From Gnetum montanum (lineage: Eukaryota; Streptophyta; Gnetopsida; Gnetales; Gnetaceae): a DNA stretch of 64,000 nucleotides. Of the stretch, positions 1-11,310 are shown in pieces (position 1 is the stretch's first letter; the number at the start of each line of letters is the position of its first letter). Location of the stretch: positions 717,999 through 781,998 of the forward strand of contig MNCI01037953.1 of NCBI GenBank assembly GCA_015680685.1, read 5' to 3'. Under the pieces are notes generated by a model. That model worked only from the letters and a program-made list of their open reading frames with translations. It ran no database searches and had not been told where the DNA came from. The position numbers were made by a program, and so were the translations under genes.

Positions 1-99
1 ATCCTAATGGTCTATATGGCTAGGATAATGGACTAAGGTTCATGATTAATGAACCTTGGCATTATTTTGACCCTCTAGAGCTACAAATGATGTCAAAAA

Positions 100-1660
100 A
101 TAGTGACTATGCTAGCACTACACTAGCTAGTGTAGTCTCAACATAGATGCAAGGGAGAATGGGTTTGTGAGATGTTGGAGTTGAAACTAGTGCTCCATCA
201 ACTTCCTATGATAGTGTAGGATCTTAGAAAGGTTGAACTAGTCATTTGGAGGTCAAAATAGGCTATTGAAAGTGAGATTTAAGATCACATACCCAAGAAC
301 TATGCTAGCCAATGTAATTGAAGATTACCCCAATGTAGACTGATGGAATTTAATGTTTCTATGATTAAAACAAAGTGAAATTGAAGTTGACTTCAAGGTT
401 TTAGTATTCTAGACTTCCCTAGTTATGTTTTAGGTCATTTTGATGGTTGTGGTATTAGTACAACTACTCTAGAGTAAGAACTACATTAGGACTATGCTAG
501 CAAGCATACTCCTAGCCTATCCCAGCATAGTTATACATAAATCTTAGCTCTATTTGAGTTTTCATGATGAATCAACCAATTTCTTGGGTTACTGGGGTTA
601 CTGGTATTCCTATTTAGGGTTTTGGCTTATGATGGTTGATTTTGGAGATTTTTTGAGTGTTGAAATGGTCATTCCCCCTTTGGACTATGCTAGCTAGCAT
701 AGTCCTAGATGAAGGAATGTGATTGGTTTTGACCATTCTTAACTCAATTTCCAAGGTTTAGTAATCTTTAAAGGTTTCGATAGGGTTTTGAGGTTGAGAT
801 GATGCACTAGGAAGTCGCTTTGACATGTTCATGGCCTACTTTGGAATTCTTATAGGGGGACTTTGCTAGGACTATGCTAGCGAGTGTAGTCCTAGGCTTT
901 TCCTATGTAGTCTAAAGTCTCAAATGTGTTTGAATAACTTTTGTTCCACTGTTTGATAGTTTAAACTCATTAGAGGTCCCTTGGAAGGTGTGATGGCTAA
1001 GATATGTCGATATGAAGGTTGTTTATGATTTTTTATGGATCATCGTCAATGTACTACCAAGATGGGAGTAGGGTTTATCTCATTTTTTCCTGGCTATTTT
1101 GCATTTCAAGCTTATTGAACACTTTGAAAAGGTGTGGAGTACAAAGTATGTCATTCTAAAGGTTATTTTTGGCTTTGGGTATTTCTCCCTACCTAACTAC
1201 ACTAGGACTATGTTAGCCAACATAGTTGAGACCATCCCTAGTGTAGTACCAAGGTTAGAATAGGATTTAACTTATTTTCAACCAGTTATTTGACATTTTA
1301 AGACCATCAATGACCTAGCAAGAAGTAATGGTCAAGAAATGTCAATTTGAAGGTCACTTGGGGCATTTAATGATCATATTCTTGTCAAATAGACTAGGAC
1401 TACACTAGCCAACATAGTTGAGGATACGCTTCAACATAGTTGGTACAAGATGGATGATTTTAGTATTTTTTTTTAACTAGTTTTGTGAAGTTCTAGAGCT
1501 ACCAAAGGCTCTAGCTAGGGTTTGAGCCATGGTGTGGCTATTCCAAAGTCGATCAAGAGTCTAGTTAGTGGTAGAAAGCATCATCCCTCTTAGGACTATG
1601 CTGGCCAGCATAGTGAGGCTCCTAGCCAACATAGTTACCCAAAATAACAAGTCATAGCAT
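100..1660. repeat. About 190-bp degenerate tandem repeat with palindromic cores
   Basis: A core of the form GGACTATGCTAG followed by its reverse complement recurs near 104, 299, 489, 681, 868, 1203, 1394 and 1591. Spacing is about 187-196 bp, with one double gap where a core at about 1040 has decayed. The copy at 682-705 is a perfect 24-bp palindrome. Sequence between the cores is only loosely conserved. There is no ORF of note. The array ends about 590 bp before a tRNA-primed retrotransposon PBS, so it may lie inside that element's 5' LTR or be an independent satellite. Confidence 0.75.
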
Positions 1661-2251
1661 AGCTACCAATTTTGAGCATAGGGTTCTTTGGGTTAAAACA
1701 TGGCATAGATGGATGGCTAAGAAGTAGGTTTTGGCAATGGTTGGGGTTTAGGACCCATTCCAATGGCTTTAGAGGCTTAAACCCCAAGTGTGTTAGGATT
1801 TTTGTTGGCTTGTTAGAAAAGTGCCTAGTGGGATCCACTTCAAATTTAAATCATTAAAAAAATTGATTTCCACTAACCCATTATAGTCCCACCTTATAAT
1901 TATGATCATGAAGTTATGTGGGACTTGTGTGAATGTTTTTAGGAAACCAGGGTTTTGTTGATTAACACATAAGTTTGGGAGTGATTCCCACATTACACTT
2001 TTGCAAAAATCAAACTTATCATACCACCTCCAACCTATAGTACATAACATTAGAGCATCTATCCTGTTCTTGGCTTCAACTGCACCTATCTTCAGTGTAG
2101 CCTAGTTGTCCCACACCAAGGAGTAAGCATAGCTGCTAGAGGATTTTTGAAAGCTTGAAGATTTTGGTGATTTTTTTATTTTTTTTACATACTTATATAA
2201 TTTATATAAGTAATTCCTTTCTATCTTAATCCTAGTTTGTAGGGTTTTACA
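1661..2251 (+). repeat. Distal part of the 5' LTR of a chromovirus-type Ty3/gypsy element
   Basis: The stretch ends in GGGTTTTACA directly before a decayed initiator-tRNA primer site, as in plant chromovirus LTRs. It contains the short GTGGGACTT-type words common in such LTRs and an AT-rich end. The left LTR border is not visible: the start of the 3' LTR at 11311 has no match here, so the 5' LTR begins either inside the 190-bp array or left of the window. Confidence 0.55.
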
Positions 2252-2252
2252 A

Positions 2253-2265
2253 TTTGATATCAAAA
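2253..2265 (+). promoter_or_regulatory. Decayed tRNA-iMet primer binding site
   Basis: TTGATATCAAAAT matches the plant initiator-tRNA PBS (TTGGTATCAGAGC) except for G-to-A changes and the last bases. It directly follows an LTR-like ...TTTTACA end and precedes the gag start by about 40 bp. Confidence 0.65.
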
Positions 2266-2304
2266 TATTTGGTTTGACAAGTATTCTCAATTTTACGGTT
2301 TAAG

Positions 2305-2960
2305 ATGCCACCAAGAAGGATTTTTAAGATCCTGAATAGGATGAACTTTGATCAATCTAAGGAGAAAATCTCTAAAAATGAGGTGATGAGAGAGATGTTT
2401 ACCTATCTAAGGAAAAAAATCATTCTAATGTTGGAAACAATGGACAATATCAACCTAATCACTCCAATGCTAATCGCAAGAGGCTCATTAAGCAAGCACT
2501 CATGAAGTAGTTTCAGAAACTAAAAACCTCATCTTTTAATGCTATAGAACATCCAATAGTAGTTTTCAAATGGATACATAGGGTGGAAGAAGCTTTCTAT
2601 CTTATGAGTTATTTGTCAATGCAAAAAACTCATTTGGTTGTCCATCAACTCAAGGGAATAGCTAACCATAGCTAACCCATGACCATAGATAGTAGTTATA
2701 AGTAGGATAGGACTTCTAGTAGTAGTAATAGTCATAGAACTTCTAGCATCCCTCCAACATGCTTTGCTTATGGTAAGGTTGGATATCTTAAGAATAAATG
2801 TTCAAATTATCATACATGTGGCAAACTAGGATGCAAAAGCTAGAAGTGATCCAACAAGATAACTAAAAACTAGATAGGTAAAGTAGGTAATCCATAGAGA
2901 AAGAAAGTTCAAAATAAGAATTCAAGCTAGAAGGATATAGTTTATGCATAAATAGATCAA
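2305..2960 (+). pseudogene. gag: Chromovirus gag remnant with CCHC zinc knuckle
   Basis: The ATG at 2305 (MPPRR...) opens the gag frame 40 bp after the primer site and stays open for 66 codons before the first stop. The coding trace continues in shifted frames. A zinc knuckle is recognisable at 2760-2801: Cys-Phe-Ala-Tyr-Gly-Lys-Val-Gly-Tyr...Cys, in which the second Cys has become Tyr and the His has become Tyr. A second Cys-rich piece follows at about 2817-2845. In life, gag packages element RNA in virus-like particles. Loss of two zinc ligands and several stops show that this copy is non-functional. Confidence 0.75.
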
Positions 2961-2984
2961 CATCTAGATGAACAACCCAACACT

Positions 2985-3485
2985 GTCATGGATATCAAAG
3001 GTCATATTGATGGGTTATCTTTCTTGATCTTGTTTGACCCTAGTGCTAATCATTCTTTTGTAGACCCTAGAGTTATGATCCAATTACAACTTGAGTTATA
3101 ATCCATGTGTTCTAGCTTGTTATCTCATATAGTCCATTCTCCTATGTGGTAGTCTCAAAGATGTTTTCTTTAGTGAAGATTATGATACAAGATAACATAT
3201 TGTATGAAGATTTGCTAGTAATGAGACTCAGAGAATATGATGTGATTCATAGGATGGACTAGCTAGCTAAGTATAATGAATGGCTAGCTTATAAGAATAA
3301 AATTATTTCATTTATCTTTACAAGTGAAAAATATGTTATAATCCAATAAAATAAAAGGCTTATTAGGATTGATTTGGTGATGACAAAAGAAGTTTTAGTA
3401 GTTTCTTTAACATGAGCATAATTGGTATATGATTTTAGTGCATGAAGAGCCTAAGTAGGAAATAAAACAAATTTCAATGGTTCAT
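2985..3485 (+). pseudogene. Chromovirus aspartic protease remnant and linker to RT
   Basis: Around 3000-3070 the frame reads GHIDG...LILFDPSANHSFV, matching the retropepsin active-site region in which LFDSGA(S/T)HSF is usual. The Ser-Gly pair after the catalytic Asp reads Pro-Ser here. Downstream, at about 3240-3400, comes the pre-RT linker typical of chromoviruses (DVIHRMDWLA-like, then NKRLIRIDLV). The frame is cut at about 3485-3490, where an unrelated LTR begins; homology resumes at 8514. The protease would have processed the Gag-Pol polyprotein. It is inactive here. Confidence 0.7.
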
Positions 3486-3489
3486 AGCT

Positions 3490-4293
3490 ATCATCTTGGT
3501 GCATGAATAACCTTGAAATTACAATAAGAAGTCACAATTGAAAATAAGAAAATAAACACACCTTTTTATCCTTACTTAAAGATCTAAAAATTCATACAAA
3601 TTTTGTAAGAAAATATCCCAAGGACAGATAATACTCAAGATCCTCATAATCATACTTCTCTCACACAAGGCCCAAAGCCATATAATAATGACTCTCACCA
3701 CTCCCACACAAACAATTTCACATGATGGCTACAATAAGAATAGAGTGCTTAAGAAGAGCTCAAGTTTTACTCTCCCAAAAAACTCTCTTGAGGCTCTCTT
3801 ACCTTATTCTTAAGACCAGCCTTCTTTCTTAGGCCTAACCTAAAAAAACTTAGGCCTTTGATGTCATTTTATAGCTTTCCAAGTATTGCTTCATCTCCCC
3901 TTAGCACTCAAAATCCAATTTTATGACCATTGAAATCTATCTGAGAAAATGTCTTTTTCCCTAGAAAGATATCTTTTCTAAGACTTTCTCATGCACAGAA
4001 GATGTCTTTTCTAAGACATCTTCTTCTCAAGATTGTCCATTCATAGATAAGATGTCTTTCAGCCACAAAAGATATCTTTCACTTGCAAAATATGTCTTTA
4101 TTTAAAGAAAGCTATCTTTTCTACTAAGGTTAAAAATAACAATGCCTATTTTAAGATCTCCAATAATTAAACACCTTTCCCCTAAACTCATCAAAATAGG
4201 CTCAAAACACATCCAAAGATGCTAAAACTTAAAGAAACGACTGACCATGATTTGAGGAATGACACATTAGTTCAGCTAATGTCCACATTGACA
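3490..4293 (-). repeat. 3' LTR of element A
   Basis: It matches 6393-7233 in the same orientation and 7709-8513 in reverse orientation. On the minus strand it starts with TGTCAATGTG at 4293. U3 contains many short AAGATGTCTTTT-type words, some paired as dyads (for example GAAGATGTC and GACATCTTC near 3997-4022). The tip at about 3490 is eroded. Confidence 0.8.
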
Positions 4294-4789
4294 TTCTTTC
4301 CCTTAAAAAGATTCTTGATTCCCACATAAGAGTCCTCTACACTTGGGGTAGTTGTTGCCCTCTTCACATAGTCCACACCACATGTAACAAAAACACAACA
4401 TTCATTGAATGGTTATAGATCACAAACATTTTTCTCTACCATCCAACACTTAATAAATAATCACACAACACAATGTATACATGACATACATTGATACGCA
4501 TAAATACCTTAGCACAATTTTGTACTTACATTCAAATGAAAAATTACATAAGAGAAGAATGAATCTACTCTATGCCCTTAAATGCTCCATCATACTTCTA
4601 GCTTAAGATGATCAAATCCCATGTATGTCTTCCATGACCTATAATAAATGAAGAGTAAGCAATTTCAAAAGATTTTGGTCTCCTTAAACCAACTTTCCTT
4701 CTTCCCTTATTTTTCCTCTTCTTTTTCCTCTTCTTCTTGGTGCTTGAAAATTCCTTACTCAATCTTCCTTTATGATTAACACAACCACT

Positions 4790-5458
4790 TCAATTTCCTT
4801 CATGCTTTACCTCCATACCATAACTCATATAATCAATTTCATCAACAATTTTCACAAATTCATCATTTCTATAATCAATAACAAGCATCTCCAAATACTA
4901 AAAAATTGAGTCATTATCAATGTCCTCAGCAACATCAATATTGATCTATCCATCATGACTAGTATCATAGCTAAAATTATCCCATATAAAATCAAATTCA
5001 TTATCATAAATTGCTTTTCTCTCACTAACAATGACATCAAAAGTTACATTACTTTCATGAAACACAACATGATTCATAACTTCATCATAATTATCACAAG
5101 GAAAAAAATCATTACCAAGCTAAAGTGAAGAACTAACACTCACCATACTAGCTTTAGAATGAGAGATATTACTACCATAAACAACGTAAAGCTTAGACTT
5201 ACTTACATTTTTAGGACTTCTTCCATCTATCTTTGGTTCAACTTGATCTTCAATATATGATTTTCTAGCATCATCAAAACTTGAAGGTTTTAAATCCCAA
5301 ATAGAAGGCCCCAAATCAAATGGCTCATCCTCTTTAAAGATATCACCAACATGTTTTTCATTCCACTTTGGAGGTTGCAACTCAAAATGTAAACTCTTCT
5401 CCATGCTTTCATCAAAATATTCATTAAAAATCACATCAAGACAATCATTCTTGCACAT
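4790..5458 (-). pseudogene. Acidic protein remnant of element A, function unknown
   Basis: The clearest stretch runs from the Met at 5458 for 112 codons (MCKNDCLDVIFNEYFDE...). After a TAG the same frame continues to about 4790 with only further amber-type stops (..NYDEVMNHVVFHESN.., ..EFDFIWDNFSYD.., ..IDYMSYGME). It is rich in Asp and Glu. A Lys/Arg-rich stretch follows at about 4690-4740, and a possible upstream part lies at 5700-5950. I do not recognise the family. By position, between PBS and purine tract in an element lacking pol, it is a gag-like or accessory protein of a non-autonomous retrotransposon. Confidence 0.5.
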
Positions 5459-6380
5459 ACCTTGGCTAGAAGACTCATCTATCTCCCATGAGATGATCTC
5501 AATTTGACTTTGAATCTTCTTTTCTTAACATAAGGTATAGCATAATTATAAAAAGAATAAGTATTATACCTTCTAGGGTTATCCTCAACCATCCTTAAAT
5601 AAGTCCCTTAATCACTATCTCTTCTTTGCCCTTGATCTTTTAACCTCCATGTTACGTGAGGTAATAATGTTTCTTGATTAGTAGCATACACCATCTTATA
5701 TTTTGAAGATTTCTTAGTTCCTTTGATGAAGTCATTGGTTTTCTCCTTTTAAATCCTTGAGTATTAAGCACTCCATTAAATAATAAGAGATGTTTGAAAA
5801 CTCATCTTTTCATTGACCCCTACTTCATCTTCCTTCCTTTCTTTATGGTTAGAAGATAATCTCTTCATTCTTTTTAAGATGCTTAACACATTAGCCTTTA
5901 TTTCCTCAATATCTTTGCAAAGATCTTTTACACCAAGGTATCATACTTGAAATTACAACACAACCACAGCCCCTTTTTAAGATATAAGTACTAAACACAA
6001 ACCACTCTCAACCAATTTCATAAATATGAGCATAATTTCCAAATACCCATAAGAAAATTCAAAGAGATTAAGAATACTCAAAAATAATTTTGAAGTAACA
6101 AAATAAATATATCTCAAGATATGAAAACCCACAATGTAATTTTCATAATTCTTACAAAACTTAACTATTACAAGCTAATGAATATCTCAAACAATATGAA
6201 ATTTGAACACTCAATATAATTAATCATCCAAATTAACCAAAATAAGTTTCATCAAATCCTAATTGAGAATGGAATCTATATTAATTCACTTTGCAAACCA
6301 AAATGGCACTACAAAAGTATGAATTTCTTGTGTGGTGATGTAGAGTCTTCAACTTGAGTAAATTATCTTCAAATTGAATT

Positions 6381-6392
6381 CTCTGATACTAA
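6381..6392 (-). promoter_or_regulatory. tRNA-iMet primer binding site of element A
   Basis: On the minus strand TTAGTATCAGAG directly follows the end of the right LTR. It differs by one base from the plant initiator-tRNA PBS TTGGTATCAGAG. Confidence 0.75.
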
Positions 6393-7233
6393 TATAGTGA
6401 GGACCAAGCCTTAACAATCAAAAATTTAGGACAAATCAAACAGAAAATCACAATTGAAAATAAGAAAATATAAAAAAAACTCTTTATTCTTTCTTAAAAA
6501 TATGAAGATTCATAAAATACTAAAAGTAAACACCCAGACGATAGACAACACTCTAGATCCTTATAATTACACTCCTCTCATACAAGGCTCAAAGCCATAA
6601 CATAATGACTCTCATTACTCCCTCACACATAATTTTCCATGATGGCCACAATAAAAATACAGTGCTTAAGAAGAGCTTGACTATCCCTCTCCTAAGACAC
6701 TCTCTTAAGGCTCTCTTACCTTACTCTTGAGAGTAGCCTTCTCTCTTAGGACTAGCCTATCCAAACTTAAGCATTTGATGCCTTTTAGTAACTTTCCAAG
6801 TGTTCTTCATCTTTCCTTAATGTTCAAAATCCAATTTTATAACCAATGAAGTCCACCTGAGAAGATGTCCTTTTTCTTGAAAATATATCTTTCCTAAGAC
6901 CTACTTATACACAGAAGACATCTTTGGTCTAGGATGACATCTTTCTCAAGATTGGATATTCACAAAGAAGACATATTTCAGCCATAAAATACATCTTTCA
7001 CCCATAAAAGCCATCTTTCTCTACAAAAAAATCTTTTCTACTATGGTTAAAAATAAAGATGCCTATTTTGAGACCTAGAATATTTCAACACCTTCAAATA
7101 GGTCCCCATTAAATCCAAACCCCCCTTAACACATCAAAATAGGGTTAAGAAACATCTAAACATGCCAAAATGTAAGGAAAATACATACCATCATTTTAGG
7201 AATTACACATTGATCTAGATTATGTTCACATTA
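6393..7233 (-). repeat. 5' LTR of element A
   Basis: It aligns over its whole length to the LTR at 3490-4293. Shared blocks include CACAATTGAAAATAAGAAAA, the GCTTAAGAAGAGCT block and the run of AAGATGTC-like words. It ends at 6393 beside the PBS and starts (minus strand) at about 7233, directly abutting the inverted partial copy B. Confidence 0.8.
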
Positions 7234-8513
7234 GTAGCAAGAGACTTCCAAGCACCTAGAAGAAGAAGGTGGAGAAGAATAAAAAATAAGAGAAGAAGAG
7301 AAATGGGTTTGAGAATACATAATTCTTTTAAAATTTCCTACTCTTCATTTGTTATGAGTCATGGAAGATATACATGGTATTTGATGCTTTCAAGTTAGAA
7401 GCATAGTGGAACCTTTGAGGAGAAAGACTAGATCCATTCCTCTTTCATGTGATTTTCTATTGAAATGTAAGCACAAAATTATGCTAAGGTGCTATGTATG
7501 TCTTTATTTGTCATTAAGAAACTTTTTTGTGTATTTTTGGATTTTTTTTAATAAGTTTTGGATGGTAGAAAAAAAATTTATAAGCTCTACTCATTCCATG
7601 GTGTTGTGATTTTGTTTTATGTGTTGTCGCCTATGTGAAGGGAACAATAGCTATTCCAACTATAAAGGCATCTTACATGGGAATCAAGAGTCTTATTAAG
7701 GATAAGTATGTTGATGTGAAAATCACTTAGATTAATGCACTATCCCTCAAATAATGATGTATCTTTTCCTTCATTTTTTGGATGTTTGAATGTGTTTTGA
7801 GCCTATTTTGATAAGTTCAAGGGGTTTCTAACTCAATGGGGATCTGTTTAAAGATGTCCAAGTGTTTAGACCTCAAAATAGATGTCATTAATTTTAGCCT
7901 TAGTAGAAAAGATGTTTTTTCCTAGTTAAATACATCTTTTATAGGTGAAATATGTCTTTTGTCACTAAAGATGTCTTCTCTAGGAATGGCCAATCTTAGG
8001 AAAGACATCTTTTGTGCATGAGTAGGTCTCAGGAAAGATATCTTCCCAAGAAAAAAGGTCAATAGTCTTAAAATTGAATTTTAAATGTCAAGAAAAGATG
8101 AAGAGACACCTGAAAAGCTATAAAAAGGAATTAAAGACTTGAGTTTTGGTAAGCTAGTGCTAAGAGAGAAGGCTAGTCTCAGGAGTAATGTAAGAGAGAC
8201 TTAAGAAAGTGTCTTGGGATAGGAAGAGTTGAGCTCTTCTTGAGCACTATATTCTTCTTATAGCCATCATCAAAGATCATGTGTAAGGAAGTGATTAGAG
8301 TCATTGTTACATGGCTTTAAGCCTTATGTGAGAGGAGTGTAATTATAAATCTTGAGTGTTATCTTTTCTTGGGATGTTTGCTTATAGCATTTGGATGAAT
8401 TTTCATATTTTTAAGAAAGAATAAATTGTATGATTTCTTTTCTTATCTTTAATTGAGAGTTCTTATTGGAGTTGTCCTTAATTTTGGATTGTTGAGGCCT
8501 AGTCCTTATTACA
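7234..8513 (+). mobile_element. Truncated inverted copy B of the same non-autonomous family
   Basis: Positions 7237-7708 match, on the plus strand, the last 470 bp of element A's internal region (A-rich AAGAAGAAG stretch, GGTCATGGAAGACATACATGG-like block, GGGAATCAAGAATCTT block, purine tract). Positions 7709-8513 are a full 805-bp LTR starting TGTTGATGTG and ending CTTATTACA. A TATA-like TATAAAAAGG sits at 8120. B lacks its own 5' LTR and most of its internal region. The chromovirus pol resumes immediately after it. Confidence 0.8.
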
Positions 8514-8552
8514 AGTGTTCTTGGATATGTTTAAGGGAAAAAATGTCTTAGA

Positions 8553-11285
8553 ATGCCTCCTCATAGAGAGTTCTAGTTTTAAATTTACACTTAATCCTAG
8601 AACTCAATCAATCTCTAAGATACCTCACATGCTATCTCTAAGGAGTTTATAGAACTAAAGGTGTAGATTTATAAGCTATTGGACAAGGGCATGATTCAAC
8701 TAAGTGTTTCACCTTAGGTTGCACCAATGCTCTTAGTGAAGAAGAAGGATGGTAGTTTAAGGGTTGTGCATTGATTACTAACAACTAAATCAAGTGAGTT
8801 AGAAATAAATAGCTTCTACAAAGGACTGATGATTTATTTATATAGTTAATAGAAGGTAAGATATTCTCTAAGATCAATTTGAAGTCTAGTTATCATCAAG
8901 TAATAGTACGAGAAGAATATATGCCTAAAACAACTTTTAGAATAAGATATGGTCATTATGAGTTCTTATTTATGCTCTTTGGACTTACTAATGCACCATC
9001 TATTTTCATGCACATTATGAATAGTGTGTTATGTCCTTATTTAGATTAGTTTATCATAGTCTTCTTTGATGATATTTTAGTTTACTCTAAGGATAAAGAG
9101 ACATACAAGAAACACCAAAGAGTGATATTTCAGACATTAAGAGAATAGTAGTTATTTGCACTTGCTTCTATGCATTTTGAAAAACCAAGATAAAGCTTCT
9201 TGATCACATGGTTTTAGAAGCAAGAATAGCTATGGACTCTTCTAAGATAGCAATGATTAGGGATTAGCCTATCCCAACTTCAATGAACAAAGTCAAAAGT
9301 TTTTTTGGTTTAGCAAGATATTAATGGAGGTTTGTAGAGGATTTCTCTAAAATTTCAATACCTCTATATAATTTTCTTAAGAAACACTATGTTTTCTCCT
9401 AGTTAAATGCTTGTTAAAAGTCTTTTGAGAAGCTAAAAGAAATATTAATCTTAGCACCAATCTTAATCTCACTGATTCCTAGTAAGCCTTATGATATATA
9501 CATAGATGCTTCAAGAGAAGGTCTAGGTTGTATTCCTATGTAACATGGAAAGGTAGTGGCCTATGCTTCTAAATAGCTAAAACCTCATCAAACCAAATAT
9601 CTAACTCATATTCTAGAATTTAGTATCACTATACTTGCTCTTAAGATTTGTAGACATTACCTATATGGTGAGTAGATTACATTTTGAACATATCACAAGA
9701 GTTTTTAGTACATTATAAGTCAATCACAATTGAACATAAGATAAAGGTGATGGATGGAGTTAGTATATTCTAATTTCACTATTCAATATCATCCTAGAAA
9801 AGGGAACAAGGTGGTAGATGTAATAAGTAGGATAACTGGAAAACTCTACAACCTAAGTATTCTATCTAGTCTCAAGGATAAAATAGCTTCATGGTAGGCT
9901 TTAGATTCCTACTACTAAGAGAACATTGCAAATCTTTCTTCTAAAAACTTAGAAATTTCAAGAGATAGTTCTAGCATGTTGAGGTATAAGAACAAGATTT
10001 ATGTGACAGTGGTAGTCAAATAGAAGGCACTTAATGAGGCTAACTTAAGCAAATATCATATTCACCTAGGTAGTGATAAGATATATCACAACATTAAGTG
10101 GTAGTATTGGTGGCCTAGTATGAATAAATATGTTGGTAAGTATGTGGATAACTACTTCATGTGTCAATAGGTAAAGGTAGAACATTAGAGGCTTAGTGGT
10201 TATCTTCATTCACACACCATTCCATTGTAAAAATGAGAAACCATTGGCATGGATTTGATCACTAGTTTTCCTCATACTAAGTGCAATAAGGATTTAATTC
10301 TTGTGATCATATATCTTCTAACAAAATTTTTTCACTTCTTAGTCATGAAATTAATAGCCATTGTAGAGGAGATTGCTCATTTTTTCTTATCAGACATTAT
10401 CTAATTACATGGAATTTCAAGTAAGATTGTGTTAGATATTTTAAGTTAACTTCTAGATTTTGGTAGTCTTTTCAAAAGAGTTTGAACTCAATACTAAATC
10501 TTAGCTCAACATATCATCCACAAACAAATAGTCAAATAAAAAGAATAAATCAAATTCTAAGGAATATGCTTCGAGCATATTCCTTGAACTACAAAGATAG
10601 CTAGGATAGAACTCTTAAATTGGTATAATTTTCTTACAATAATAGTTATCAACCTAACTTAAAAGCAAAACCTTGTAAAGTGTTGTGTGGTAGATCTTGT
10701 CATATACCTATTTACTAGGACTCTATAGAAAATAGATAAAAGACCAAGATAGAAATCATCGATGAGGCTATAGAATAGATCAAAGTGCTCAAGAACATAC
10801 TACAAGTAGCATAGGATAGATATGTTAAGTATGCTAATAACAAGAGATGATCATTGGAATTCATCATTCATGATCATATTTTTCTTAAGGTTTCAAAATT
10901 GAAAGATATTATGACATTCAATAGAAGAGGAAAGCTAGATCCTTGCTACATTGATCCCTTTCTGATTTTGAGAAAAATTTATGATATTACTTATCAACAT
11001 GATCTTCTGTAAAAATTATAGTCAATTCATGATGTGCTTCATGCTTCCATGTTCAAAAAGTATGTTGTAGATCCTAGTCATAGGATAGATTGGCAAGATG
11101 TACACCTCCAACCAGATGTTAGTTTTGTAGAATATCTAGTCAATATTGTTAATAAAATGGAGAGAATATTAAGAAGTAAGATGATCCTAATGGTGAAGGT
11201 CAATTGGAAAAGACATGGAGTACAAGAAGTAACATGGCAGTTGGACAAAGATCTATAGATCATACTCCCTAAGATCTTCTAGGAG
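8553..11285 (+). pseudogene. pol: Chromovirus pol remnant: RT, RNase H, integrase, chromodomain-like end
   Basis: The RT starts with a MPPHREF motif (8553), followed by VKKKDGSLR (about 8733) and the catalytic FFDDILVYSK (9062-9091, both Asp kept). RNase H begins with DAS at 9505. The integrase zinc region has YHIHLG (about 10050) and a later CQ pair. The first catalytic Asp (IGMDLI) lies near 10250 and the second region (VLDI) near 10430; the catalytic Glu of the usual GQTER motif reads Lys (SQIKR). The C-terminus at 11031-11260 (VLHASMFKKYVVDPSH..., VKVNWKRHGVQEVTWQL) is the truncated chromodomain type of the Tekay group. Many stops and several frameshifts; inactive. Confidence 0.85.
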
Positions 11286-11297
11286 TAATATTCTTAA

Positions 11298-11309
11298 GGG
11301 GAGAGAATA
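11298..11309 (+). promoter_or_regulatory. Polypurine tract of the chromovirus
   Basis: AAGGGGAGAGAA lies about 20 bp after the pol C-terminus and directly before TATAACATCCC, the expected LTR start with TG changed to TA. Confidence 0.7.
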
Positions 11310-11310
11310 T

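Larger units (their letters stand above)
3490..7233 (-). mobile_element. Non-autonomous LTR element A (LARD/TR-GAG-like), minus strand
   Basis: Two direct LTRs (about 3490-4293 and 6393-7233) flank a 2.1-kb internal region. Read on the minus strand, the 5' LTR at the right is followed by an initiator-tRNA PBS (TTAGTATCAGAG, 6392-6381), and a purine tract (AAGGGAAAGAA, 4304-4294) precedes the 3' LTR at the left. There is no RT, RNase H or integrase; the only coding trace is an acidic ORF at about 4790-5458. It inserted into the chromovirus pol between protease and RT. The left LTR tip is diverged, and I could not find a clean target duplication. Confidence 0.8.
2252..11310 (+). mobile_element. 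Ty3/gypsy chromovirus (Tekay-like), internal region, split by a nested insertion
   Basis: The domain order is gag with zinc knuckle, protease, then reverse transcriptase, RNase H, integrase and a chromodomain-like C-terminus, ending at a purine tract (AAGGGGAGAGAA, about 11298-11309) followed by a 3' LTR start TATAACATCCC. The initiator-tRNA PBS, the FFDDILVYSK motif and the ending of the type VKV.W..HGV.E.TW identify the chromovirus branch and favour the Tekay group. The pol frame is interrupted at about 3490-8513 by another LTR element. Stops and frameshifts throughout mean the copy is dead. Confidence 0.85.
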
